Below, one piece after another: positions 1 through 7,026 of a stretch of DNA of 42,360 nucleotides. The DNA comes from Rhizobium freirei PRF 81 (GTDB taxonomy: Bacteria > Pseudomonadota > Alphaproteobacteria > Rhizobiales > Rhizobiaceae). The notes under the pieces are model-generated. The model was not told the origin of the DNA. It ran no database searches and worked only from the letters and a program-made list of their open reading frames with translations. The DNA lies in assembly GCF_000359745.1 (NCBI RefSeq), contig NZ_AQHN01000002.1, positions 1 through 42,360 of the forward strand, written 5' to 3'. The stretch's first letter is position 1; each line of letters opens with the position of its first letter. A program made the position numbers and the translations under genes.

Positions 1-585
1 GTTGGATACCTCTCGGGCATGGCTTGCCGGGCACCAGTCGATATCGATCGTCGCTCGCGATCGGGGCGGCTGGTCTTCATCGATGAAACCTGGATCAAGA
101 CCAACATGGCACCGCTCCGAGGCTGGGGACCGAAGGGCAAACGCTTGCGCAGCTTCGCCCCGCACGGCCATTGGCGCACCCTGACTTTCCTCGGCGCATT
201 GCGCTGCGATCGGCTTGCCGCACCCTGCGTCTTCGATGGGCCGATCAATGGCCAGTGCTTCCGAGCCTATGTCGAACAGCAGCTCCTACCGGTCCTCGAA
301 CCCGGCGACATCGTCGTGATGGATAACCTCGGTTCCCACAAGTCGAGCGCCATCCGTCAGATGATCCGCGATGCCGGTGCGCGGCTCTGGTACCTGCCGC
401 CCTATTCACCTGACCTCAATCCGATCGAACAGGCCTTCGCCAAAATCAAGCACTGGATGCGTCTGGCTCAGAAGCGAACCATCGATGACACCTGGCGCCA
501 CATCGGAAACCTCGTCACAACCATCGAGCCCAGCGAATGCAGCAACTACTTCGCCAACGCCGGATACGCTTCCGTCAAAACCTGA
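1..585 (+). pseudogene. IS630-family transposase, C-terminal part (5' end outside window)
   Basis: This is the catalytic half of an IS630/Tc1-mariner-type transposase, which cuts and pastes the element at TA dinucleotides. The frame is open at the window edge, so the N-terminal DNA-binding part lies upstream or is lost. Counting from the first ATG in frame (position 19), the acidic triad is D22 (in FIDETW), D102 (in VMDNLGSHK) and E137 (in DLNPIEQAF). The spacing of 34 residues between the second D and the E is typical of the family. The C-terminus looks natural (about 55 residues after the E). The stop is at 583-585, and the probable element end is the TA at 593-594. Whether the complete element is active cannot be judged from this fragment. 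Confidence 0.85.
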
Positions 586-591
586 AACGCT

Positions 592-1428
592 CTAGGTCTG
601 GTCAGAAGCCGCAGTGTCGGGGGTAAGCAAGCCAGACCGGCGTGCGCGATCGATCAGGTTTTTGACGGAGGAGGGCGACCATTTCGATCCGCCGCAAGGG
701 GTGCGCTCATGCAGCCTTTCAAGCTGGATCGCGATTTCACGCAGCGTCAAGTCCGGGTTCGAGGAGTAGATGCCTGCAACCAACGTCATCAACCGATCCT
801 CAGGCGGGAGGGAAGGGGACTGACGAAGCAAATCGGCGTCAGCCATAGGCTTCGCGACCATCCACTTCACGGCGCGGCGCAGACGAGCGATGTCGTCCCA
901 GGTATGATCCGGCCGCATGCGTCGCACCGTGGGAAGCCATTGGTGAACGGAATCCTGGATACGATTGCCGTAAGCCGCCTTCTGCACCGCCGTCATCTTA
1001 GCCAGCGCCTCGGGGCGTTTTTCCCGGATACCGGAGTTGCCGGGCAGCCGGCCCTTTGCTTTTGCCGCCTTGATGCCCGCTTTCGTTCGCTCGGAGATCA
1101 GTGCGCGTTCAAGCTGCGCCACGGCGCCGAGCACCTGGAGAGAAAACATTCCCTGCGGCGTCGACGTGTCGATTGGATCTCGCAGCGAGCGAAAATGTGC
1201 GTTCTTCGCAGTCAGATCCTCTATCACCACGACCACGAGCGTGTCGCCGGCATTGATCTCCCGAAGCAGCTTTGAGAGGGCTGGACGGGCACGCGACGCG
1301 CCAGACCCGTGTTTCTGAACGATGATGGCCCAACCGGTCGCGCGGAGCTCAATCTCCTGGGCTTCCGTCGCCTGTTCATCCGTAGAAACGCGCGCATAGC
1401 CGATAAGTTGGCCCTTCGCCTGTTTCAT
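592..1428 (-). CDS. serine recombinase of the resolvase/invertase family, internally deleted
   Basis: The protein (278 aa) carries the resolvase N-terminal domain: YARVSTDEQ places the nucleophile at Ser15, and the later part (FRSLRDPIDTSTPQG, then AQLERALISERTKAG) matches the end of the catalytic core and the long E helix. Between them the frame runs from GDTLVVVV directly into IEDLTAKNAHF. The stretch of roughly 15-20 residues that normally carries the DRLxRS motif with catalytic arginines is missing, so the enzyme is probably inactive. The C-terminal 130 residues resemble a helix-turn-helix extension. ATG at 1428 is preferred over the GTG at 1458 because an AAGG motif lies 5 bases upstream. 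The TAG stop at 592-594 overlaps the TA next to the IS630 remnant, so the C-terminus may have been set by that insertion. Confidence 0.75.
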   Translation of the reverse strand: MKQAKGQLIGYARVSTDEQATEAQEIELRATGWAIIVQKHGSGASRARPALSKLLREINAGDTLVVVVIEDLTAKNAHFRSLRDPIDTSTPQGMFSLQVLGAVAQLERALISERTKAGIKAAKAKGRLPGNSGIREKRPEALAKMTAVQKAAYGNRIQDSVHQWLPTVRRMRPDHTWDDIARLRRAVKWMVAKPMADADLLRQSPSLPPEDRLMTLVAGIYSSNPDLTLREIAIQLERLHERTPCGGSKWSPSSVKNLIDRARRSGLLTPDTAASDQT

Positions 1429-1458
1429 GCCGGCCTTGTTTGAAGATCGCGCAGACAC

Positions 1459-1520
1459 GATATGTCGATTGCATCGACATATCCGGAGAACGTGTCGTTG
1501 AAATTGAAGAACGGCGACAC
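1459..1520. promoter_or_regulatory. two inverted repeats resembling resolvase res subsites
   Basis: Directly upstream of the resolvase are two inverted repeats built on TGTCG. The first has perfect 10-bp arms, GATATGTCGA (1459-1468) and TCGACATATC (1474-1483), around a 5-bp centre. The second has GTGTCG (1492-1497) and CGACAC (1515-1520) around 17 bp. Resolvases of the Tn3/gamma-delta type bind paired half-sites beginning TGTC next to their own gene, at subsites of 25 to 34 bp. The match in motif, size and position is good; binding itself is inferred. Confidence 0.5.
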
Positions 1521-1627
1521 ATTGCCCTCAGAGCTCATCAGGCATGCCCTATAAGCTTCCCGCATTGGTCGGGGCAAACGGATGCGAACGTTTTGGAATA
1601 TGGCACTGGCACCCACGATGCCACCCG

Positions 1628-2031
1628 CTATCTCTCAAGCCAGTTTTCGAGGTTGAGGTCACGAATGAGCAGGAATTCGCGCATATTGTCTGTCACCAGT
1701 GTCAGGTCTAGCGCACAGGCATGCGCGGCGATGAGAAGATCGTTGAGGCCGATCGTCTACCCTGCAGCTTCCAACTCCGCACGAATGTCGCCGTATTTGA
1801 TATCGGCGCGGATATCCAGCGGCAGGACGGGGAGTGTTCGAGTATGCTTTCGACCTTGGCCTGTAGCTTGGCTGATCCTTTTTTTGCACAGCCGTATCGC
1901 AACTCCGATGCGACGATGATGCTGGTGCAAATCTATTTGGGATCTACATCTTCGATGCGGCGTGCCGCCGGTCCGAAAGGATTGCGTATGATGTCGCTAA
2001 TGATGTTCGTATCAAGCAAGTACCCGTTCAA
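1628..2031 (-). pseudogene. vapC: vapC-like PIN-domain toxin, decayed
   Basis: Reading the minus strand from TTG at 2031 gives a PIN-domain start (YLLDTNIISDIIRNP, with the first catalytic Asp at residue 7). A TAG then follows Lys32, after which the homology resumes in frame (TSIIVASELRYGCAKKGSAKL). A frameshift near HSP leads to a second reading frame (VLPLDIRADIKYGDIRAELEAAG). That frame contains another TAG, followed by the conserved PIN end GLNDLLIAAHACALDLTLVTDN and a terminal NWLER. All the expected landmarks of a roughly 130-residue VapC ribonuclease are present, broken by two nonsense codons and one frameshift. The original start overlapped the vapB stop (TTGA), the usual operon arrangement. 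No intact toxin can be made. Confidence 0.8.
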
Positions 2032-2200
2032 AAAATGTTCTCCGGTTTGGCGGGCATATCTTCAATATCGGGGAACTGGTCTTCAGGCCCGAGTGGAGTT
2101 TCCTTCTTCCAGTTGGCAATAAGCTCCACGATATTGGACGGCTTGGTTACAGGCTCGATGATGAGCTTATCGGTGTTGCCATGGCGCTTCGGAACACGAC
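2028..2200 (-). pseudogene. vapB: vapB-like antitoxin, N-terminally truncated
   Basis: On the minus strand a frame ending in TGA at 2028-2030 encodes KRHGNTDKLIIEPV, then KPSNIVELIANWKKE and an acidic tail DQFPDIEDMPAKPENIF. This matches the end of AbrB-fold VapB antitoxins, whose beta strand (RRHGN..ILEPV) is followed by an acidic toxin-binding tail. The N-terminal DNA-binding half is not recognisable: upstream of about 2200 the frame turns into an Arg-rich run, and the other strand starts a different gene. The upstream boundary given here is approximate. The stop overlaps the vapC start, which confirms the pairing. Confidence 0.6.
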
Positions 2201-2720
2201 GGCGACGCCTTACCAGAAGTCAAACGAGGCGGAGGTGAAGGAGCTTCAGATGCGGCTTACCGAGTTTTATGGCCCGTTCGACCAGATCTCCAAGGAAAAC
2301 GACCTGATCTCGCGCGAATTTCGGCAGCGCTACAAGCAGGGGAGCGATGAGTTTCGAACGCTGATTGCGCTTCTCGACGAAAAATGGCGTAACGGATTAG
2401 ACCAGAGCGACAAGGCGCTACTTGAGAAGATCATCCAGAACGGCAAGGATTTGCGTCAACTGATCCGCTCAAAGTCGGGATTGGTCGATAGCCAGATCGC
2501 GCCGATCCTGGCAAGCGCAGCGGCACATTTCTCGGTTCTCAAAATGGCCGCCGGCGGCCAGCTACAAAATCAGCCGGAGCGCTTCGCCGCCTATGTTTAT
2601 CCACGCGAGCTTGATCCTGCGATCGCGAAGGAAATTGCTCGCTTGAACAAGCGCATTCGAGCGCTGCTCAATGATCCGGGCGCAAGGCACGCCCCGATCT
2701 CACCCCTGATGCTGACTTAG
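2181..2720 (+). CDS. conserved hypothetical protein, probably lacking its N-terminus
   Basis: I do not recognise a named family. The product (179 aa) is predicted to be mainly helical and charged in its first 100 residues (SNEAEVKELQMRLTEFYGPFDQISKENDLISREF), with WRNGLDQSDKALLEKI and a C-terminal YVYPRELDPAIAKEIARLNKRIRALL. This resembles the cytoplasmic part of proteins that usually begin with a membrane helix. No membrane segment is present here, and the ATG at 2181 has no Shine-Dalgarno sequence and lies over the antisense vapB remnant. The true N-terminus was probably lost at a recombination point near 2190-2215. The coding frame is otherwise intact to a TAG stop. Expression is doubtful. 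Confidence 0.5.
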   Translation: MALRNTTATPYQKSNEAEVKELQMRLTEFYGPFDQISKENDLISREFRQRYKQGSDEFRTLIALLDEKWRNGLDQSDKALLEKIIQNGKDLRQLIRSKSGLVDSQIAPILASAAAHFSVLKMAAGGQLQNQPERFAAYVYPRELDPAIAKEIARLNKRIRALLNDPGARHAPISPLMLT

Positions 2721-2813
2721 CCGGCAACTGGCTCGAAAGCATCCTTAACGGGTTTGTTGAATGAAATCAGACAAGTACGATAGGCATCCAAGATGTCGAC
2801 GGTTCGTATCCAT

Positions 2814-3758
2814 TCAAGAGCGAGGATTTGAAGCGCTTTGTGCTTCGGCGGGCGGCATGAGGGATAATTTTAGCTGATGAATGTGCCCTGATCCAATTCC
2901 GCAGCAGCCACCCACCATCGTCGCGCCGGCATCGACCCATGAACAGGCGAAGCGCGAGTAGACATCATCGTTCAGATCCTCTCGGGTGGCATGAAGGCCT
3001 TCGTTGGCGGCGGATTCGTTTTGTTCTCCCTCGAAAGCATTCGCATAGACGCCGATCTGTAGATTGTGGCCGCCCTGCTTGAAAACCTCCGCTGCTGTGT
3101 CGACGGCCGCTCGCATGACTTCCGGTTTGCTGCAATTGAACAAAAGCGCGTTCGCGCCGGACGACGCGGCCCATCGTGCTGCGTCTTCGACCGCCTCGCC
3201 GGAGCGGAGCTTGGGGGAGGCGCCGTCTCTCTGAGCAGAGTCATCCGCCAGTGTGAACGAGGTCCAGAATGGCTTGCCGGTTTTGGCAACTGCGGTGCGA
3301 ACGGCTTGTCCTTCGGCGATCAGGCTGAGCGTTTCGCCAAGCCAGATGTCGACATAGGGATTGAGATTTTCCACCAGAACCTTGAGATAGTCCTGTACCC
3401 GCGACGGATCGAAATTCTGCGGTTCGTAGGAACCGAAGATGGGGGGCAGCGAACCGGCGACCAGAATTTTCCGATCCTTACACGCATCGGCGGCATCGCG
3501 CGCCAATTGCCCCGAGCGTGCGATAAGCGCGGCCCCTTCCTCCCAGAACCGCTCCTCGCCGATGTGGAATGGCACGAGCGCATAGCTATTCGTGGTGATG
3601 ACGTCCGAGCCGGCGGCGATGAATTCGTCATGGACCTGCCGGACGATATCGGACGAATTGATCAGCGCTAAGGCCGACCATTCTGGCTGCTTCAGCTCCG
3701 CGCCGAGACGCAGGAGTTCGCGGCTCATGCCGCCGTCGAGGATTAAGAGTTTGCTCAT
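2814..3758 (-). CDS. mmuM: homocysteine S-methyltransferase family protein
   Basis: This is a zinc-dependent methyltransferase that moves a methyl group from a donor such as S-methylmethionine or S-adenosylmethionine to homocysteine, giving methionine. The 314-aa length fits single-domain MmuM-type enzymes rather than MetH. It starts with LLILDGGMSREL (the family's DGG near the N-terminus). The zinc thiolates are visible as C209 (LLFNCSKPE) and C285-C286 (VGGCCGIG). ATG at 3758 is supported by GGAG about 10 bases upstream. It is the last gene of the amino-acid importer operon on this strand, 60 bp after the second permease, so the importer's substrate may be the methyl donor or a methionine relative. 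That link is inferred. The C-terminal tail after residue 300 is unusually Ala/Ser rich and probably dispensable. Confidence 0.85.
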   Translation of the reverse strand: MSKLLILDGGMSRELLRLGAELKQPEWSALALINSSDIVRQVHDEFIAAGSDVITTNSYALVPFHIGEERFWEEGAALIARSGQLARDAADACKDRKILVAGSLPPIFGSYEPQNFDPSRVQDYLKVLVENLNPYVDIWLGETLSLIAEGQAVRTAVAKTGKPFWTSFTLADDSAQRDGASPKLRSGEAVEDAARWAASSGANALLFNCSKPEVMRAAVDTAAEVFKQGGHNLQIGVYANAFEGEQNESAANEGLHATREDLNDDVYSRFACSWVDAGATMVGGCCGIGSGHIHQLKLSLMPPAEAQSASNPRS

Positions 3759-3818
3759 GAGTAGGATCTCCAGAATGGCTCGGATCTGCGGCGAGGTTTG
3801 CTCTCGCTGTTATCGTGG

Positions 3819-4508
3819 CTAGCGCCGCACCGGCACCTGCGCCTCCAGGAAGCGGAAGGCTCGTGCGATGATGGCGGTGAGAATGAGATAGAAGACGGTA
3901 ACGACGACCAGCGGCTCATAGACGAGCAAGGTGTCTTGACGAACTTTGGTGGCAACGGCGTAGAGATCCATCACGGTGACGGTGAAGGCGAGTGGTGTCA
4001 CCTTCAGCTGCATGACGATTTCACCGCCGATCGTCGGCAATGCGATGCGAATGGCGCGCGGCAGCCAGATGCGCCGCGTCAGCGTTAGGGGGCGCATGCC
4101 GAATGCACGTCCGGCTTCCAGCTCGCCTTTCGGGACGGCGAGCAATGCGCCGCGCAAAACCTCTGCCTCGTAGGCCGCATAATTCAGCGTGAAGCTGACG
4201 GCCGCAAAGAAGAAGCCTTCGCGCAGGATCGGCCAGAACAGGCTCTGGCGAATTCCCGGAATCATCGGCAGAAGCGAGCCGACACCATAATAGAGCAGCC
4301 AGAGCTGTATCAGCAGCGGCGTACCCCGGAAGAAGGTGCAGTAGCCGCGAGCAAGGGTGCGCAGGAGCGGGCCACCGCTGATCTGGGAAAAGGCAAGGCC
4401 GATGGCGATGAGGAAGCCGAAGACGACGGAAATCACAAGCAGCGACAGCGTCTGTACGGCTCCCGTCAACAGAAGCGGCCAATAGGATGATATCCATGAG
4501 AAGGTCAT
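3819..4508 (-). CDS. polar amino-acid ABC transporter permease (HisM/GlnP type)
   Basis: This is an inner-membrane permease (229 aa) of the histidine/glutamine/opine family. Hydrophobic segments occur near residues 5-30, 55-80, 85-110 and 185-215. The ATPase-contact EAA loop is EVLRGALLAVPKGELEAGRAFGM, with the conserved Gly. The C-terminus ends just after the last helix, the normal family length. ATG at 4508 is chosen over the GTG at 4523 because GAGGAG lies 7 bases before it; the GTG overlaps the previous stop and has no site of its own. It partners the permease encoded just upstream, and the two probably form a heterodimer with the ATPase at 6075-6854. Confidence 0.88.
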   Translation of the reverse strand: MTFSWISSYWPLLLTGAVQTLSLLVISVVFGFLIAIGLAFSQISGGPLLRTLARGYCTFFRGTPLLIQLWLLYYGVGSLLPMIPGIRQSLFWPILREGFFFAAVSFTLNYAAYEAEVLRGALLAVPKGELEAGRAFGMRPLTLTRRIWLPRAIRIALPTIGGEIVMQLKVTPLAFTVTVMDLYAVATKVRQDTLLVYEPLVVVTVFYLILTAIIARAFRFLEAQVPVRR

Positions 4509-4515
4509 GCCAACA

Positions 4516-4521
4516 CTCCTC
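4516..4521 (-). promoter_or_regulatory. Shine-Dalgarno deciding the start of the second permease
   Basis: GAGGAG on the minus strand lies 7 bases before ATG 4508. It also overlaps the TGA of the preceding permease gene, which suggests that ribosomes terminating there reinitiate on the next gene. Confidence 0.6.
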
Positions 4522-5245
4522 ACGCTGGCTTCGGTTGGCCGCGCCGAACTCGCCGCTCAACCAGATTGAATAGGGCATTCGAGACGAGTGTGAGAGCGAG
4601 ATAGACGAGGGCTGATGCCAGGAAAAAGATGAAGTAGTGCTTGGTGCTTGCGCCGGCGAGACGCGTGGCGAGAGCCAGTTCCTGATAGCCGACGACTGCG
4701 ACGAGAGCGCTGTCCTTGGTGATCGACATCCATAGATTGGCAAGACCGGGAAGGGCATTCGGCAGCAAGGCGGGCAGTATGATGCGGCGGAAGCGCAGGC
4801 GCCGCCCCATGCCGAAAGCCTTTGCCGCCTCGATCTGGCCGACGGGAATGGCAAGGATCGCACCGCGCAGCACTTCTGTCATATAGGCGCCCTGCACGAA
4901 ACCGAGCACGGCGACCGCGACAGCAAAGCCGTTCAATTCGAAGGCGGGCAGGTTGAGCGCGGCGAGAAGCCGATTGAGACCGTCCATCCCCGCATAATAG
5001 AGCCCAACGATCAGGATCAACTCAGGCACGGCGCGGATGACGGTGGTGTAGAGTTCGAGCAGAAAGCGCAATGGCCTGATGCCGGAAAGCTTGCCCAGCG
5101 CCCCCCCAGTACCAAGCAGAAGGCCTATCAGAAAAGCGCCCGCGGAGATGGCGACCGTAGAGACAGCTCCGGTCAAGAGTACTCCACCCCATCCGGGCGG
5201 ATAGGGGGAGAGCAGGTCCAGGATGCCTTGTTGAGCAGTCGCCAT
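4520..5245 (-). CDS. polar amino-acid ABC transporter permease (HisQ/GlnM type)
   Basis: This is the first of two permeases (241 aa) in the operon. It has a long hydrophobic N-terminal helix after residue 20 (LLTGAVSTVAISAGAFLIGLLLG), the helix after RAVPELILIVGLYYAG, and an EAA loop EVLRGAILAIPVGQIEAAKAFGM that couples to the ATPase. Family members place about five helices in this length. The start ATG at 5245 is 12 bp after the stop of the binding-protein gene, so the genes are co-transcribed. The substrate cannot be read from the sequence; the family takes up polar and cationic amino acids and opines. Confidence 0.88.
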   Translation of the reverse strand: MATAQQGILDLLSPYPPGWGGVLLTGAVSTVAISAGAFLIGLLLGTGGALGKLSGIRPLRFLLELYTTVIRAVPELILIVGLYYAGMDGLNRLLAALNLPAFELNGFAVAVAVLGFVQGAYMTEVLRGAILAIPVGQIEAAKAFGMGRRLRFRRIILPALLPNALPGLANLWMSITKDSALVAVVGYQELALATRLAGASTKHYFIFFLASALVYLALTLVSNALFNLVERRVRRGQPKPA

Positions 5246-5257
5246 CGTCGCGATTTC

Positions 5258-6031
5258 TTACTTGGCGCCGTAGATGTCGAAATCGAAGTATTTTTTGCTG
5301 ATTTCGTCGTATTTGCCGCTTGTGCGCACCGCGGCGATGGCTGCATTGAGCTTTGCCTTGAGCACGGTGTCTTCCTTGCGAAGGCCGCCGGAAACGCCAG
5401 CTCCGAGGATTTCCTTGTCGTCGGCGACATCGCCCATCTTGGCGCAGCAATCCTGGCCGCCATCGCTTTTCAGGAAGGCATCGAGCGCTAGGGAATCGCC
5501 AAAGACATAGTCGATGCGGCCCGCAGCGAGATCCTGAAACGCCTCGTCGAGCGTCTGGTAGGTCTTCTCTTCCGCGACCTTGGAAAAGTACTTCTTGTAG
5601 TATTCCGACTGAATGGTCGATACCTGGATACCGATGGTCTTGCCCTTGACGTCGGCGGCGGTAGCGCCTGGCTTCTGGTCCTTCGGACCGATCAGCGTGC
5701 TCGGCGTATTGTAATATTTATCGGTGAAATCGATGACTTTTGAGCGCTCGGCGGTATTCGACATGGATGACCAGATCACATCGAACTTCTTGCTCTGGAG
5801 CGCCGGGATGAGACCGTCCCAGGACAGTTCGACGATCGAGCACTTTTCCTTCATCTGATCGCAAACGGCGTTCATCAAATCGATTTCCCAGCCCTGCCAT
5901 TTGCCCGAGGCATCCTTGGCGAAGAATGGCGGATAGGATTCGTTCATGATGCCGAAACGAACTTCTGCCTGGGCCGTCATCGACGAGAGCGTGAAGGCAA
6001 GCCCGGCAAGCAAAGTGGAAATCAGTCTCAT
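5258..6031 (-). CDS. periplasmic amino-acid-binding protein of an ABC importer (family 3)
   Basis: This is a family-3 solute-binding protein of 257 aa. A signal peptide covers the first 22 residues or so (MRLISTLLAGLAFTL..TAQA, then EVRFGI). The mature part has the expected FGIMNESYPPFFAKDASGKWQGWEIDLMNAVC opening and WDGLIPALQSKKFDVIWSSM, the segment that normally reads as the ligand-facing loop. Next comes GKTIGIQVSTIQSEYY, which in the family starts the second lobe. It ends KYFDFDIYGAK. ATG 6031 is preceded by AGGAGA; the longer open frame upstream is not coding. Adjacent Cys-Cys (GGQDCCAKMGD) may form a disulfide with the earlier Cys pair in the same lobe region. It lies between the ATPase and permease genes. 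Confidence 0.9.
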   Translation of the reverse strand: MRLISTLLAGLAFTLSSMTAQAEVRFGIMNESYPPFFAKDASGKWQGWEIDLMNAVCDQMKEKCSIVELSWDGLIPALQSKKFDVIWSSMSNTAERSKVIDFTDKYYNTPSTLIGPKDQKPGATAADVKGKTIGIQVSTIQSEYYKKYFSKVAEEKTYQTLDEAFQDLAAGRIDYVFGDSLALDAFLKSDGGQDCCAKMGDVADDKEILGAGVSGGLRKEDTVLKAKLNAAIAAVRTSGKYDEISKKYFDFDIYGAK

Positions 6032-6074
6032 ATAAGAAATTCTCCTGGTGGGTTGTCTGTGAAGGGATTGAGGG

Positions 6075-6854
6075 TCAGGCCGGCAGCAGGCCCGTGAATT
6101 CACGGCAGCGGGCGCTGAGCGGAGCGTCAAAGACCTGCGCGGGCGGTCCTTCCTCCTCGATGCGTCCCTGATGCAGGAAAAGAACATGGTTCGAGACATC
6201 GCGGGCAAAGCGCATCTCATGCGTGACCAGCAGCATGGTTCGGCCCTCGTCTGCGAGATCCCGGATGACCTTGAGCACTTCGCCAACCAGCTCCGGATCG
6301 AGCGCCGATGTCGGCTCGTCGAAGAGCATCACGGCCGGATCGATGCAAAGCGCGCGGGCAATCGCTGCTCTCTGCTGCTGACCTCCGGAGAGAAAGGCCG
6401 GATAGGCATCGCGCTTGTCATAGAGCCCGACCTTGCCAAGGAGAGCCTGCGCCTTGTCGATCGCCTCGCCGCGGGGAATGCCCAGGACATGCACCGGCGC
6501 CTCGATGATATTTTCGAGAACGGTCATGTGGGCCCAGAGATTGAAGCTCTGGAACACCATGCCCAGTCCGCTGCGGATCCGCTCAATCTGCCGCCAGCTT
6601 TTCGGCTGCATCTGTCCCTGGCGTCCCCGCCTTAGGTCGACTTCCTCACCGTTGACGACGATGCGCCCGCGATCAGGCATCTCAAGCAGGTTTATGCAAC
6701 GCAGAAACGTGCTCTTTCCGGACCCGGAGGAGCCGATGATGGAAATCACGTCCCCTCGATTGGCCGTGGTTGAAACGCCCTTAAGGACCTGATGTGACCC
6801 AAAACTTTTGTGAAGATCTTCTACACAAAGCGCCTGGGAGGACAGCTCTGTCAT
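6075..6854 (-). CDS. polar amino-acid ABC transporter ATP-binding protein (HisP/GlnQ type)
   Basis: This is the ATPase subunit (259 aa). The Walker A is GSSGSGKST, the Q-loop sits in GMVFQSFNLWAHMTVLENI, the signature is LSGGQQQRAAIARAL, and the Walker B is VMLFDEPTSALDPE with the H-loop histidine in LLVTHEM. The phrase FNLWAHMTVLENIIEAPVHV is characteristic of the basic and opine amino-acid branch (HisP, OccP, NocP). ATG 6854 is preferred: the upstream extension in the longer frame is AT-rich leader and not homologous. It is the first gene of the operon, transcribed leftwards from the region it shares with the Lrp-type regulator. Confidence 0.92.
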   Translation of the reverse strand: MTELSSQALCVEDLHKSFGSHQVLKGVSTTANRGDVISIIGSSGSGKSTFLRCINLLEMPDRGRIVVNGEEVDLRRGRQGQMQPKSWRQIERIRSGLGMVFQSFNLWAHMTVLENIIEAPVHVLGIPRGEAIDKAQALLGKVGLYDKRDAYPAFLSGGQQQRAAIARALCIDPAVMLFDEPTSALDPELVGEVLKVIRDLADEGRTMLLVTHEMRFARDVSNHVLFLHQGRIEEEGPPAQVFDAPLSARCREFTGLLPA

Positions 6855-6908
6855 ACCCAATTCCAATAGAAAACAATTTGCGGAGAATATCGCGAAGGTG
6901 AGCGGAAT

Positions 6909-6949
6909 TTGCGCGCAATTGAGGACAATTTTGCATAAAAAATGCAAAA
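6909..6949. promoter_or_regulatory. palindromes between the importer operon and the Lrp-type regulator
   Basis: Two palindromes occupy the divergent intergenic region. TTGCGCGCAA at 6909-6918 is perfect. TTTTGCAT (6929-6936) and ATGCAAAA (6942-6949) form a perfect 8-bp inverted repeat around AAAAA. Lrp/AsnC regulators bind about 15-bp imperfect palindromes with AT-rich centres, usually in their own divergent promoter, so these are the likely operators. A possible -10 for the regulator, TAGAAT, lies downstream at 6976-6981 without a clear -35. Confidence 0.5.
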
Positions 6950-7014
6950 ACGTATTCCGTGCGCATCTTTTGTGATAGAATGGAGATGTCGTCGCACTTT
7001 GCCAGCGTCCAGTC

Positions 7015-7020
7015 AGGGGA
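7015..7020 (+). promoter_or_regulatory. Shine-Dalgarno deciding the start of the Lrp-type regulator
   Basis: AGGGGA abuts the ATG at 7021 but is 6 bases before the in-frame ATG at 7027, so initiation at 7027 is favoured. Confidence 0.6.
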
Positions 7021-7026
7021 ATGGGA

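Noticed and set aside
1440..1919. A 159-codon plus-strand frame and a 63-codon minus-strand frame over the resolvase upstream region.
   Set aside because: They cover the res-like palindromes and the antisense of the vapC remnant and show no protein family.
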